Shown one piece after another: positions 35,926-45,220 of a stretch of DNA of 64,000 nucleotides; the first letter of the stretch is position 1, and every line of letters starts with the position of its first letter. The DNA is from an uncultured Flavobacteriaceae bacterium (GTDB lineage: Bacteria > Bacteroidota > Bacteroidia > Flavobacteriales > Flavobacteriaceae): positions 930,001 to 994,000 of the forward strand of contig CANNCA010000001.1 in the NCBI GenBank assembly GCA_947503005.1, written 5' to 3'. The notes under the pieces were generated by a model. It saw only the letters and a program-made list of their open reading frames with translations. It did not search any database and had not been told where the DNA came from. The translations under genes and the position numbers were made by a program.

Positions 35926-36492
35926 TTAGATTTTAGAAAGATTCTTTAAATCCTTCAATGTAGTAATTTCTAATTCAAGATGTCGCAGCAATTCTTTCTC
36001 AGAATTAAAACGAAAAGCAATTTCTCTTGCTGGGTTACCACCATAAATGTGATATGGTTTGGTATCCTTTGTTACAACTGAACCAGCTGCAATAATACAG
36101 CCTTTTCCCAAGGTAACACCACTCATAATGATAGCACCATATCCCACCCAAACATCGTCTTCTATGGTGGTGGATTGATTCAACCCCTTCCAATTGTAGT
36201 TTTTATCACGAATTCTTGGAGCAAGTCTTGTCGGTATTCCAATTTTTTGATAATGGTGGTCATACTTACCTACTATGGCAACTTTGTTGGCAAATATGAC
36301 GTTATCTCCAATAGTACAATCTGTTTCTATCTGAGAATCTCTTCCAATATAAAAGTTGTCACCAATTGAGATTTTGTTTCTTGCCCATAGGTATACCCTT
36401 AAGCCCGCATAGAAATTTTTTCCTATTTCAAACCTTCTAAACTTGATATGTTTTAAGTAGAAAAACCGAACTCTCTTTATATCTGCTATCAT
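35926..36492 (-). CDS. Hexapeptide-repeat acyltransferase (left-handed beta helix)
   Basis: A 188-aa acetyltransferase-type protein. Hexapeptide turns are clear (ISIGDNFYIGRDSQIETDCTIGDNV, IEDDVWVGYGAIIMSGVTLGKG, CIIAAGSVVTKDTKPYHIYGGNPA). The catalytic His probably lies in KYDHHYQKIG near residue 80. The layout resembles the CatB/WcaF acyltransferases that decorate polysaccharide subunits. Its ATG overlaps the upstream glycosyltransferase stop (ATGA), implying translational coupling. The acyl donor and sugar acceptor are not known. Confidence 0.9.
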   Translation of the reverse strand: MIADIKRVRFFYLKHIKFRRFEIGKNFYAGLRVYLWARNKISIGDNFYIGRDSQIETDCTIGDNVIFANKVAIVGKYDHHYQKIGIPTRLAPRIRDKNYNWKGLNQSTTIEDDVWVGYGAIIMSGVTLGKGCIIAAGSVVTKDTKPYHIYGGNPAREIAFRFNSEKELLRHLELEITTLKDLKNLSKI

Positions 36493-37403
36493 TTACTTGT
36501 AAGGTATTTTATAAAGAGCGTTTCTAATCTTGAAAAAACCCTAGCCTTGATTCCCATTCTTCTTAGAAAAAGGTTTTGATATTTTTCATCTACTTCAATC
36601 CTTTTTGGAAATTGAACATTTAGACTGTTTTTTTTGTCTAAAAGCGGTAGGTATCTTTTATTTGAACCTGTGGTGTGAGTAGCATCGGTATCGAAGCCAT
36701 CATTATAAACTTTTGAATACAAAGGAAAAAGAGTAATACCATCTACTTTGAATTGATGGTAAAACCATCGAATCGCCCATGAATCAAGCGAACCTTCCAT
36801 TTGACGTTTTAGCATTCTGTTTACATCTGAACCTCCTTTTCTAAATTGCTTTTTAAGCCTTTTACTTTTTTTAAAGGTATTGTAATCACTTACCTCCCAA
36901 TCTATATCGGTCCATCTATCTTTCCAAGTAGCCCAACCCCAAGACCAACCTCGATAGAGAAAATAAGTTTCTTCTTGGGATTTTGATTCGATTCCAAAGT
37001 CAAATGAAAACCCTGATATTGAAAAAACCTTTGACTTATTTTGATACTCATCTAGTGATAAATTCATGTAGGTCAGAAAATTTGGTGTTGTTATTAGATC
37101 ATCTTCTAATACAATTACCGTATCAGAAAAAGTCAATACCTCAGACACCCCCGATATAATTGAATTAGCTAAACCTTTGTTTGAAGCGGATTCTGTAATA
37201 GAAATACTCTTAAACCCGTCTATCGACCGTAAAAAGGCTCGTACTTCTTTCACTTTATGTGCATCGGTTTTTCTTTTTGGGCCGTCTGAGAAAATATAAA
37301 GGTCTGAATCTTTTGCAAGGGCGTTCTTTTTAAGAGCGGTTATAGTATTTGTCAAGGTGTCAAGCCTAAGATATGTAAAAAGTAAGATCGGGGATACTTT
37401 CAT
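36489..37403 (-). CDS. GT2-like glycosyltransferase (sugar-transferase type)
   Basis: A 304-aa protein with a GT-A style start, KVSPILLFTYLRLDTLTNTI. It then has DSDLYIFSDGPKRKTD, a metal-binding IVLEDDLITTPNFL near residue 95, and YLFYRGWSWGWATWKDRW near 145-162. Aromatic RGWSWGWATW segments are typical of Bacteroidota capsule transferases of this kind. It ends with a basic amphipathic tail (RRMGIKARVFSRLETLFIKY) that may sit on the membrane. Its stop overlaps the acyltransferase start by 4 bp. The donor sugar is unknown. Confidence 0.86.
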   Translation of the reverse strand: MKVSPILLFTYLRLDTLTNTITALKKNALAKDSDLYIFSDGPKRKTDAHKVKEVRAFLRSIDGFKSISITESASNKGLANSIISGVSEVLTFSDTVIVLEDDLITTPNFLTYMNLSLDEYQNKSKVFSISGFSFDFGIESKSQEETYFLYRGWSWGWATWKDRWTDIDWEVSDYNTFKKSKRLKKQFRKGGSDVNRMLKRQMEGSLDSWAIRWFYHQFKVDGITLFPLYSKVYNDGFDTDATHTTGSNKRYLPLLDKKNSLNVQFPKRIEVDEKYQNLFLRRMGIKARVFSRLETLFIKYLTSK

Positions 37404-37457
37404 GTTTTAGGGGTTCAATTTTTAAAAATTAAGATAGGCTTTTTAAGTTATAATAGC

Positions 37458-38579
37458 TTAATTCGAATTAATAACCCTGTTTAAAATATTAGTCATCCTA
37501 CTTTCAAATTTATCTAGTGTAAATTCTTCTTCGAATCGATTTCTCGCAGCAATACCCATACTTATCCGAAGGTCTGGAGAATCGATTAAAATTTTAATTT
37601 TGTCCGCTAGTTTTTTAGCATTTTGCTGAGGAACAAGAAAACCTGTTTCTCCTTCAATAATAATTTCTCGAATGCCTCCTTCCGGTGTCGAAATTATGGG
37701 CAGGCCATGCTGCATTGCCTCTAAAGTCACTAACGGAAATGCTTCATAATGATAGAACGTTGGAAAAACGAAAATATCCGATGTTTCAAGAAATTCAAGT
37801 TTTTCATCATCATACTTAGGGCCATGCGCAAAAACAACTGATTGTAATTCAAGTTCGGTAACTTTCTTATTGAAATCATTTTCGCTAACATCTGCCCATC
37901 CTCCCACAAAATGGCATTCGAAAACAGCGTTATCTATCTTTAATATGGAACAAGCTTCAAGCAATACTAGAACCCCTTTCTGCTCAATCATATTTGAAAG
38001 AAAAACTAATTTGCAAGGGCTTTTCGTATTTCTTTTTTGTTTCATTAAATCTATGCTGTAACCTTTTGCGACATCTGTACCGGCATTCGGGCAATAAAAA
38101 ACATTTTTTTCGGATACGTAACTTTCAATATCTGAATACAAAAATGGCGATAGTAAAATACTCCTGGTATTTCTGAACGTAAAGCGATAGAGTTTATTAT
38201 TGAGCCAACCCTTAGATTTTGAAACTCCTTTATTTTGAAAATGATATACAATATCCTTACGGAAGAGTTTTAGTATTATTACAATACCTAAATCTTTGTA
38301 AAAACCAGGTCCGTTTGCTGTGATACTCATGTAGCACAAATCATAACTATTTTTGATTAGCATTGAAAGAACTTTTTGATACAACGCTAGAATAGTCAAA
38401 AATTTAGCAAAAAATCCTTTACCAGTTTCTGTAAGTTTTTTTGAAGTTTGAAGGTTAATATAATTACAAAGAAAACTTGAATTAATTAATTTGCTTTGGT
38501 GTATATATTGACCCATCATTGCCGCACCATGTACCGGTGGTGGCAGGGTGACAATAAACAGAATTTTAGGTTTATCCAT
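37458..38579 (-). CDS. Family 4 glycosyltransferase
   Basis: A 373-aa GT-B enzyme. The N-terminal half begins PKILFIVTLPPPVHGAAMMG, a typical GT4 opening with the GxA loop. The C-terminal half has KLVFLSNMIEQKGVLVLLEA, VFAHGPKYDDEKLEFLETSDIF, and the E-x7-E motif in YHYEAFPLVTLEAMQHGLP near 278-296. A retaining transferase adding a hexose-type unit is expected. It precedes the GT2-like gene by 54 bp. A candidate -7 box (TATATTTG at 38747-38754, - strand) lies 168 bp upstream, so it may start its own transcript. Confidence 0.92.
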   Translation of the reverse strand: MDKPKILFIVTLPPPVHGAAMMGQYIHQSKLINSSFLCNYINLQTSKKLTETGKGFFAKFLTILALYQKVLSMLIKNSYDLCYMSITANGPGFYKDLGIVIILKLFRKDIVYHFQNKGVSKSKGWLNNKLYRFTFRNTRSILLSPFLYSDIESYVSEKNVFYCPNAGTDVAKGYSIDLMKQKRNTKSPCKLVFLSNMIEQKGVLVLLEACSILKIDNAVFECHFVGGWADVSENDFNKKVTELELQSVVFAHGPKYDDEKLEFLETSDIFVFPTFYHYEAFPLVTLEAMQHGLPIISTPEGGIREIIIEGETGFLVPQQNAKKLADKIKILIDSPDLRISMGIAARNRFEEEFTLDKFESRMTNILNRVINSN

Positions 38580-38837
38580 TCTATTTTCTTAAAATCCAGC
38601 TCTTTAAATTCGATTCAAAAAAATAAATATGTATTATTAAGTCCTTAACAATGAAAGTTTTGGTTAGTCCGTTCAACGCTACTATTAGTTCTGATTAATT
38701 CTTATTTAAAAGAGTATCATTAAAAGGAATTACTTTTTCACTTATCCAAATATAATTTAAAAGTGAATGTTCAGAAATTAAAATCGAAAATCGGCAAATT
38801 TACCTGTCTAATTCAACTTTTAAAGGAAATTATAAAA

Positions 38838-39764
38838 TTATTGATTCTTGGCATATTCATGAAATTTGATGTTGAGTATTGCCGCGAAACTACCCAAAGA
38901 AGGTGCTAGAAGTTTTATAAGGCCGTAGTATCTATTTTCTACTGGAAACAAAATTAGTGGTAATAACAGTAAGCCAAGGATAGAACTCACCGTGTTCACA
39001 GCTAACTTTTTCAAGATTAAAAAATATTTCTTTTCAAGTATAAGGATGTAAGTATATGTATTTCCGCCTCGATAATATCTCTTAAAAAGCCATTTTATAC
39101 CAGCCCTTGACTTTGGGATGTTTTCATAAGCTATTGCTTTGTCTGCCCAAAATATTCTAGCTTCTTTTTTTAAAGCTTGTACTCCAAAGTAAGTGTCTTC
39201 ACCTCCAGTGGTATTAAATCGCATATCGTATTTAAGGTTATTTTCTTTTAAAAATGTAGACCTAAACATCAGATTTCCTCCGCCAAAAAAATTGGTTAAT
39301 TGTTCATTGTTTTGGTGTTTTGTTCGCCAGAACCATTTAGATATCTGAATGGAGGTTTCATTCTCAAACATTGGAAAAACGGGGCCGACAACAATATCTG
39401 CATTGTTATTTAAAATGGTTTTGATAAGTTCGGTCAGCCATTCTTTAACAACCTGCTCATCATCATCTACACAAATCAAATAATCTGAGTTGAATGTATA
39501 CGATTGCTTTAAAATTTCGTTTCGAACATGGGATAAACCTTTTTTGGCATTGTTGAAGTAATGTAGCTTGAATTTACTGGGAACTTGCTGACTTAAGTTT
39601 AGGACTGTACCCTTTGCTGACTTTGCAATATCATTATCAACAACAATAATATCAATCATTTTGATATTATTCTCATCCAGATGACATTCGAAGATGCTGG
39701 TGATTAACTTTTCTAATAAGACTAATCTTTTATATGTAGGTATACCTATAACCAAATGATTCAT
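38838..39764 (-). CDS. Family 2 glycosyltransferase, paralogue 1
   Basis: A 308-aa GT2. Start MNHLVIGIPTYKRLVLLEKL; VDNDIAKSAKGT; the metal motif DYLICVDDDEQVVKEW near 93-108; RFNTTGGEDTYFGVQALKKEARIFWADKA near 183-211; then KRYYRGGNTYTYILILEKKY and a membrane-associated C-terminus (LGLLLLPLILFPVENRYY). The next gene upstream is a close paralogue with the same motifs in the same order, so the pair arose by tandem duplication. The two probably add different residues of one repeat unit, or one is redundant. Confidence 0.9.
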   Translation of the reverse strand: MNHLVIGIPTYKRLVLLEKLITSIFECHLDENNIKMIDIIVVDNDIAKSAKGTVLNLSQQVPSKFKLHYFNNAKKGLSHVRNEILKQSYTFNSDYLICVDDDEQVVKEWLTELIKTILNNNADIVVGPVFPMFENETSIQISKWFWRTKHQNNEQLTNFFGGGNLMFRSTFLKENNLKYDMRFNTTGGEDTYFGVQALKKEARIFWADKAIAYENIPKSRAGIKWLFKRYYRGGNTYTYILILEKKYFLILKKLAVNTVSSILGLLLLPLILFPVENRYYGLIKLLAPSLGSFAAILNIKFHEYAKNQ

Positions 39765-39901
39765 CGTGCAGAATGTATGTTGATTTTCATATACTTTGTT
39801 AATGAAAATTGGTTATTGAAATCTTAGACTAAATCGTTGACTTTAAATAATAGAGATAAAACTACACTAATGATTTGAAATTTTTCTTACAGTATTAATG
39901 A

Positions 39902-40813
39902 TTATGAATACTCTTTATATCTTTTATTGAATAAACCTGCAAAACCACCAAAAGAATTACAAATTTTAAGAAGCCCCCAATATCTATTTTTAATTGGGAA
40001 AAATATTAGTGGCATTGATAATGTGCCTACTAGCAAATAAATTAAACTAACAATAACTTTTTTCACAAGTCGAAGAATTTCTTTTTCTAATTTCAGAATA
40101 TAGGTATATGTAGTAGCCCCTCGATACGCCCTCTTTACCAACCAGTTTAAACTTGCTCTTTTAGCTGGTATGGTCTCGTATACAACAGCGTTTTGCGCCC
40201 AAAAAATTCTGGCCCCAGAGTTTACCGCCTCTACTCCAAAGTAAGTGTCTTCGCCACCAGTTTGATTAAAACGAGAATCAAATCTAAGTTTATGTTTAAT
40301 GATAAACTCAGCTCTAATAATTAAGTTATTGGTTTTCACAAAGTCGACCTGAGTATTGTTGGCAAATTCAATTGTATCAAATAAGTGTGCAAAATTAGGG
40401 TGAACTTCCTTCTCAAAAACGGGTTTATTAGGTCCCAAAACAATATCGGCGTCGTTAGCATAAAGTATGTCTACCAATTCTGAAATCCAGTTTGTGGCTG
40501 GGTATTCATCGTCATCAATTAAAGCAATTAAATCGGGACTTAGCTCCAAGGCTCTATCCAAAATTTCATTTCTTACATGGGCGAGCCCCTTATTTGGGCA
40601 GTTAAAATAATTTAATGAGAATTTATCAGGGCACTCACTTATAAGATCCTGTGTGACTTTTTCTGCGGTTCTTTCCGCATCATTATCTACAATTACTACG
40701 TCGATAGATTTAACCAAATTTAGCTTTACTTCACAACTAAAAATACTAAGGATTAGTTTTTTTAGCATTTGAGGTCTCTTGTAGGTAGGAATTCCTATTA
40801 CAACGTGATTCAT
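39902..40813 (-). CDS. Family 2 glycosyltransferase, paralogue 2
   Basis: A 303-aa GT2, tandem duplicate of the next gene downstream. Shared landmarks: MNHVVIGIPTYKRPQMLKKL, VDNDAERTAEKVT, DLIALIDDDEYPATNW near 96-111, RFNQTGGEDTYFGVEAVNSGARIFWAQNA, KRAYRGATTYTYILKLEKEI, and a hydrophobic end (LVGTLSMPLIFFPIKNRYW). The DDD metal site and the GGEDTYFG segment are intact in both. The pair is separated by 137 bp. It lies 48 bp after the C1q-like protein gene on the same strand. Confidence 0.9.
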   Translation of the reverse strand: MNHVVIGIPTYKRPQMLKKLILSIFSCEVKLNLVKSIDVVIVDNDAERTAEKVTQDLISECPDKFSLNYFNCPNKGLAHVRNEILDRALELSPDLIALIDDDEYPATNWISELVDILYANDADIVLGPNKPVFEKEVHPNFAHLFDTIEFANNTQVDFVKTNNLIIRAEFIIKHKLRFDSRFNQTGGEDTYFGVEAVNSGARIFWAQNAVVYETIPAKRASLNWLVKRAYRGATTYTYILKLEKEILRLVKKVIVSLIYLLVGTLSMPLIFFPIKNRYWGLLKICNSFGGFAGLFNKRYKEYS

Positions 40814-40861
40814 GAATTTTTCTATTGCTACTATTAACCTAAATTATTGATCTAGCATATA

Positions 40862-42256
40862 CTAATCCAATTTGGTAATGGAAAAATTGGAAGTGCCCTC
40901 GCTATTAAAATAAACTGTGTTTGAAAAAGCATTAGTAGATACGACAATTGTAATTACATCATTAGCTTTTAATTGTAAAAGGTCGTTAATAGCTATACTT
41001 GATAGAACTGTTTTATCATTGGAACCATTGTTTGCAGCCACATTAATAGCTCCTACGGATAAGCCATTTATATGTATTCTGGCACTTATAGTTGCAATTT
41101 GTCCAGTAGTAGATGTATTCGCTCCTATTAAAGAAAGAATGCAGCGTAAGTCGTATCGTCCGGATAGTTTTACGATTAGCGAATTACCATTTACCTCATA
41201 AATTGAATTAGCCCCGTCTTTAAAGTTCTCTGAAGCAAAAATTGGAGCTTCGGTCTTTCCAAAACTTAAACCGATTCGCATTTCATTGTTTGTCCACCTT
41301 CCGGATAAATACTTGAATGAATTTGGGGTTTGTTTGCCGGAAACAGAATTAGTAACAGACCTATGGAATACCCCATTGGCATCTACTGTGACATAATTAT
41401 CGGTAGTTAGGGAAGGGGCTAACTGCCGTACTCTAAAAGTTCCGTTGACATCTAAGGTTTCAGTTGGGGTTCGTGTTTCTATACCCATGCCACCCAAAAT
41501 TTTTATAAACAATCTATGCTCTTTATTGATCTCATCAATATTCAGGCCTGCACCTCTAAAATTTATATTAAAAAGGGTATTGCCTTGATTTTCATCTTGA
41601 AAGGAAATCATTTTTTGACTTTCACCAAGTCCTCGTATTATAAGAGGTGTAGCTTCTTGATTAGCATTGTTCAGTAGCATTTGGGTTGCTCCGATGTCAC
41701 CATTTACCGTGAGTTTGTTGTTGAGATTGGTATTTGTTCCTATGCCAAGGCGATTGGTAACAGTATCCCAATAAAGCTCACTATTGTTTTCTGTTGCATT
41801 AGTATCCGTACCAGCAAAGAATATAGAGCCCGGGTCTCCGGTTAATGCATTTCCATTGTCATTATTAAAGGATATCAGTGTCTCTATCCCATTGGCATCT
41901 GTAAAGGTATAAGTATTGTTTCCATTATCAATCAAAGTTGCGCCATCTCTTCCTCCTCCTTCAGTGCAAAGATTTTTCCAGCCGTTTGCATCGAAATAGA
42001 ATATGCATTGTTGATCAATATTGTATACAACAGCCCCTTGCAGGGGTTCAATTAATTGCATCTGGGTATCGGTCACTCTCGTTATGACTAAGGCGCGTGA
42101 GGTACTTTCTAGTTCTAAAACAGAAGCAGTGTCGATAGTATTCGGGTTATCGCCAATTTTAACCTGTGCCTGAGTCTTGATGAGCAAAAGAAAAAACAGA
42201 AAAAACATTCCAATTCTTCTTGAAATTGCAACTAATGGGGCTAATTTTTTTTTCAT
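40862..42256 (-). CDS. Secreted protein with Bacteroidota stalk-like repeats and a C1q/TNF-like C-terminus
   Basis: A 464-aa exported protein. The ATG at 42256 is used; a TTG five codons upstream is rejected, and a -7 box (TAGTTTTG, 42279-42286) fits this start. The signal peptide is hydrophobic and ends IKTQA. Residues about 32-110 carry the common surface motif IGDNPNTIDTASVLELESTS followed by IFYFDANGWKNLC. The middle (110-300) resembles tail-fibre-like sequence (DVNGTFRVRQLA, DANGVFHRS). The last 150 residues form a beta-rich domain (SGRYDLRCILSLIGANTS, ISARIHINGLSVGAINV), similar to bacterial C1q/TNF jelly rolls. Such proteins often trimerise. It may bind the exopolysaccharide or a host or diatom glycan. 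Confidence 0.75.
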   Translation of the reverse strand: MKKKLAPLVAISRRIGMFFLFFLLLIKTQAQVKIGDNPNTIDTASVLELESTSRALVITRVTDTQMQLIEPLQGAVVYNIDQQCIFYFDANGWKNLCTEGGGRDGATLIDNGNNTYTFTDANGIETLISFNNDNGNALTGDPGSIFFAGTDTNATENNSELYWDTVTNRLGIGTNTNLNNKLTVNGDIGATQMLLNNANQEATPLIIRGLGESQKMISFQDENQGNTLFNINFRGAGLNIDEINKEHRLFIKILGGMGIETRTPTETLDVNGTFRVRQLAPSLTTDNYVTVDANGVFHRSVTNSVSGKQTPNSFKYLSGRWTNNEMRIGLSFGKTEAPIFASENFKDGANSIYEVNGNSLIVKLSGRYDLRCILSLIGANTSTTGQIATISARIHINGLSVGAINVAANNGSNDKTVLSSIAINDLLQLKANDVITIVVSTNAFSNTVYFNSEGTSNFSITKLD

Positions 42257-42278
42257 TCTAGGGAACTTCAATAGCGTT

Positions 42279-42286
42279 CAAAACTA
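42279..42286 (-). promoter_or_regulatory. -7 box of the C1q-like protein gene
   Basis: CAAAACTA on the + strand reads TAGTTTTG, a full TAnnTTTG match. It lies 22 bp upstream of the ATG at 42256. A 5-bp inverted repeat (AATAG/CTATT, 42289-42302) lies directly behind it. Confidence 0.4.
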
Positions 42287-42587
42287 GCAATAGAAAGCTA
42301 TTCTTAAAAATTGGTCTTCGCTTTCATATTGTAATTGTACTATCCAAACCATTCAACTTTAGAAAACCCTACCAAATTAATTTCATGGTAAAAGTCATAA
42401 TTATGTGGGTAAGTGATTAAGTTTCGATAATATAATCTTTTGTCAAAGGCTTTAAAGCACCAAAGTAGTATTTTTACGAGTAGATTTACACAATTTTCGA
42501 TAATCGTCAGAGTTAATCGGATAAATCTTGTTACTTATAGTTTACGAATTCAATGAGTGCATTTAAGGATGTGTAATCGGCTAATTA
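42287..42587. other. Intergenic gap inside the polysaccharide locus
   Basis: About 300 bp of AT-rich DNA between the C1q-like gene and the next glycosyltransferase. Apart from the promoter element and small inverted repeat at its edge, nothing was recognised. The gap suggests that separate transcription units meet here. Confidence 0.5.
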
Positions 42588-43913
42588 TTAGCTTTTTGCT
42601 GTTTTCGCTGCTTCTACGATTATTTTCTGAAAATTTTTAGCAACTATCTTAGTATCATGATTTAATTCAGCGCGTTTTTTGGCTATCCCTGCAATTTCTT
42701 GACGAAGATTTTTATCTGTGAAGAGCTTTTTTAGAGTACTGGTTAGAAGACCTATCTCTTGTTGATTCACAATTGCCGCCCATTGGTGTTCCCTTGCGTA
42801 TTGCACTAAAGCTGTATTTTCTGGAGCATAAATTAGAATAGGTGTGCCACTTGCCATGTACTCAGATGCTTTGGTAGGCATCGAATATTTTATGTAGGCA
42901 AGCGATTTAGTGCTGAAATCATAGGGTAGAATAAGAAAATCAGCAGAGCCGAATTCTTTAGGAAGGTCACCGTAGGGTACAAATCCTTTATGTTCTGTAA
43001 GTTGATGATCTTTTATCCAAACGGGTGCCTTTTGCGCTTGAATAATAAAACGTACCGATAGCCCCATTTCGGCGTTGACGTTGGCAACTGCTTTAGCAAT
43101 TAACTTTAACGATTTGTCAATTCCAAGGCCGACTCTACCCGCATAAAGTATAGTAGGATTTTTACTTAGTTCATAGTCTAACTTTTGACCTCCTTGCCAA
43201 AAGTCTACATCAATTGGGTTGTGGAAGGTTATGAAGTCTTTTCCATATCGTTTTTTATAAGCCTCACCCATAAAATCACTGATACATAGATGAACATCGG
43301 TAATATCTAGCAAATGCTGAAACTCCGTATTGATTTTTTTTTGCCAATATGCGCTCATAAAACCTTTTACACCGATTAGTGAGGGCCAATCATCCATTAC
43401 ATGATGTACGGAGGGTTTTCCTAAATATTCTTGAACAGCTATGCAAAACTGGATACTTTCCCTGGATGAACATTGAGCGTAAATCACATCGGGGTTATAT
43501 TCATCTAACCAATCGCGAAATCTTTTTGACAAAACAATTTGCGTAATGAAATTAGTGAAACCTAGAAATTCAAGAGCAGGGTTAACGTACTTCATTATAA
43601 AACCAACTCTTGTTTTTGATTTTTGGGAGTCATCAACCACTTTAGTTTTTGAAGTATCACTGAATCGTATTGGCCCACTCTGATATTTTCTGCTTAAAAG
43701 ATTGAAGGGAAACAGCCATTTTCTTTCCTCATGACCTAATTGGTAGTAATTGTTACAGGGGCCTGGGTCTATGTTAGAGTTCAAAATATATCCTAAACAG
43801 ACAACAGCAAGTTTATCAGTTTCCCATCCTGAAAAGAGATTTGACATGGTGATACCACCTCCGGTATCAGTAACAAAAGGTTGGTTCAATATTAAAACCT
43901 TTGGTAATTGCAT
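42588..43913 (-). CDS. Family 4 glycosyltransferase
   Basis: A 441-aa GT-B transferase. The start PKVLILNQPFVTDTGGGITMSNLF has the GT4 glycine loop. The central part includes YNPDVIYAQCSSRESIQFCIA and KPSVHHVMDDWPSLIG. The C-terminal domain has PTILYAGRVGLGIDKSLKLIA, FGSADFLILPYDF and YSMPTKASEYMASGTPILIYAPE. The usual E-x7-E is partly replaced by KASEYMASG, a common variant in this subfamily. It precedes the C1q-like gene by 331 bp. Donor and acceptor are unknown. Confidence 0.9.
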   Translation of the reverse strand: MQLPKVLILNQPFVTDTGGGITMSNLFSGWETDKLAVVCLGYILNSNIDPGPCNNYYQLGHEERKWLFPFNLLSRKYQSGPIRFSDTSKTKVVDDSQKSKTRVGFIMKYVNPALEFLGFTNFITQIVLSKRFRDWLDEYNPDVIYAQCSSRESIQFCIAVQEYLGKPSVHHVMDDWPSLIGVKGFMSAYWQKKINTEFQHLLDITDVHLCISDFMGEAYKKRYGKDFITFHNPIDVDFWQGGQKLDYELSKNPTILYAGRVGLGIDKSLKLIAKAVANVNAEMGLSVRFIIQAQKAPVWIKDHQLTEHKGFVPYGDLPKEFGSADFLILPYDFSTKSLAYIKYSMPTKASEYMASGTPILIYAPENTALVQYAREHQWAAIVNQQEIGLLTSTLKKLFTDKNLRQEIAGIAKKRAELNHDTKIVAKNFQKIIVEAAKTAKS

Positions 43914-43944
43914 AAATGTTGAGTTATAAAAATATTGTGTTTTT

Positions 43945-45210
43945 TTATCGAGACAAGAAGTATTCTTTCAAAACTTCGTCTGACATATTACGCACAGATT
44001 TTGAATAGCAGATACCTATTGAAATCCATACCAGAATATAGTTTAGTGTAAAAGTGGTAACGGTTGAGGGGTATAAAGAAATTAGCCAAAGAATAATCCA
44101 GAAGGCAGCTGCTTTCGATAGCGTATTCTTTGAAAGAAATAAGCCTTGGATAACTGCAGGTATGGCAATTAATAATAATAACCCTAAACTAATAATACCG
44201 CCTTTTAAAATAATGTTCAGATAATCTGTTTCGATACCTTTTCGATATCCAGGGGTCGGACTATCGACATCTATTCCAATCGGTGCAGCGACCATACCAC
44301 TCATGCCTCGTCCAATTATCCAGTCTTTGAGCTGCATATCGGCGTAGTAAAAGTCCTCTACCCCACTACGTGTATCTTCGGTTCCACGTTCTATGGTCTT
44401 ACTTAGAAGTTTTGAATCTTCGATATCAAGAGATGTAACAGCATAGCCTAAAATTAAGCCTCCGGCAAGGAAAGAAAATATCAAAAGAAGTATCTTCCGC
44501 TTATTAAGGTATATGAATATTAAAAAGGTGAAAATAAAAATACTCCCAGACATGAAAATCAGACCTCTTCGAGCTCTGTAAACAGCAAAAAGGAAGACGG
44601 CAGTTATTACTAAGAATGCAATTATTCGACTTTTTTTAGGTTGATAATTGAATGTCATTAATAGAAACCCGCAAGGTAGGGCAAGTGTTTTGACGAAAAC
44701 TTCCAAACGATCTCTGCTGCTATCGTCTGTATTATCCAGAAATTCTGGAGCACCCAAACCTATATGAATTAGATAAAATACACCTAGCACAAGTGCAATA
44801 AAAAAAATAAACTTATAGAATATTGGAGGTTTTGTTATTAAAAGTATTAGCGGAACGCTATATAAAAAGACCCCGCTACCCGGATCGAAAAGCGTATTCT
44901 TGATAAACTCATAATTAAGGGTGAAACCTCTTAATACAACTGTAAAAAGCCAGAGTAGGTAAAAGGTATATAGAATTTTAAGATATCTATTTTCGAACCG
45001 TAGGGATATCAACGAAATGGATGAGATTAGGATAAGCCCAATACCAAATAAACGCATAAGATCACAAACTATAAAAATAGGGCTTACGGTAACTGACATT
45101 GTATACCCTAAAGTGTAAATGACAAAACCTAACAAAAACAGTTTCAACATTTTTCCATGCTTAAAACTGGCATCTATTTGGTGTAAGTCTCTAGTCGTAA
45201 AGTTTTGCAT
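43945..45210 (-). CDS. O-antigen polymerase/ligase-like membrane protein (Wzy-type)
   Basis: A 421-aa polytopic inner-membrane protein with about ten hydrophobic segments (LFLLGFVIYTLGYTMSV, IILWLISLYPSTV and others). A large loop near residues 280-330 contains charged and Gly-rich sequence (WIIGRGMSGMVAAPIGID), as in Wzy/WaaL proteins where catalytic Arg and His residues lie in big periplasmic loops. It is the only candidate polymerase in the locus and sits among glycosyltransferases close to the flippase, so a Wzy role in joining repeat units is inferred. Sequence alone cannot separate Wzy from a ligase. Confidence 0.8.
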   Translation of the reverse strand: MQNFTTRDLHQIDASFKHGKMLKLFLLGFVIYTLGYTMSVTVSPIFIVCDLMRLFGIGLILISSISLISLRFENRYLKILYTFYLLWLFTVVLRGFTLNYEFIKNTLFDPGSGVFLYSVPLILLITKPPIFYKFIFFIALVLGVFYLIHIGLGAPEFLDNTDDSSRDRLEVFVKTLALPCGFLLMTFNYQPKKSRIIAFLVITAVFLFAVYRARRGLIFMSGSIFIFTFLIFIYLNKRKILLLIFSFLAGGLILGYAVTSLDIEDSKLLSKTIERGTEDTRSGVEDFYYADMQLKDWIIGRGMSGMVAAPIGIDVDSPTPGYRKGIETDYLNIILKGGIISLGLLLLIAIPAVIQGLFLSKNTLSKAAAFWIILWLISLYPSTVTTFTLNYILVWISIGICYSKSVRNMSDEVLKEYFLSR

Positions 45211-45220
45211 TTCGAATCAC

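Noticed and set aside
42576-42591. Palindrome GCTAATTATTAGC followed by T's, resembling a terminator
   Set aside because: The arms meet with a single-base loop and overlap the stop codon of the glycosyltransferase, so a stable hairpin is unlikely.
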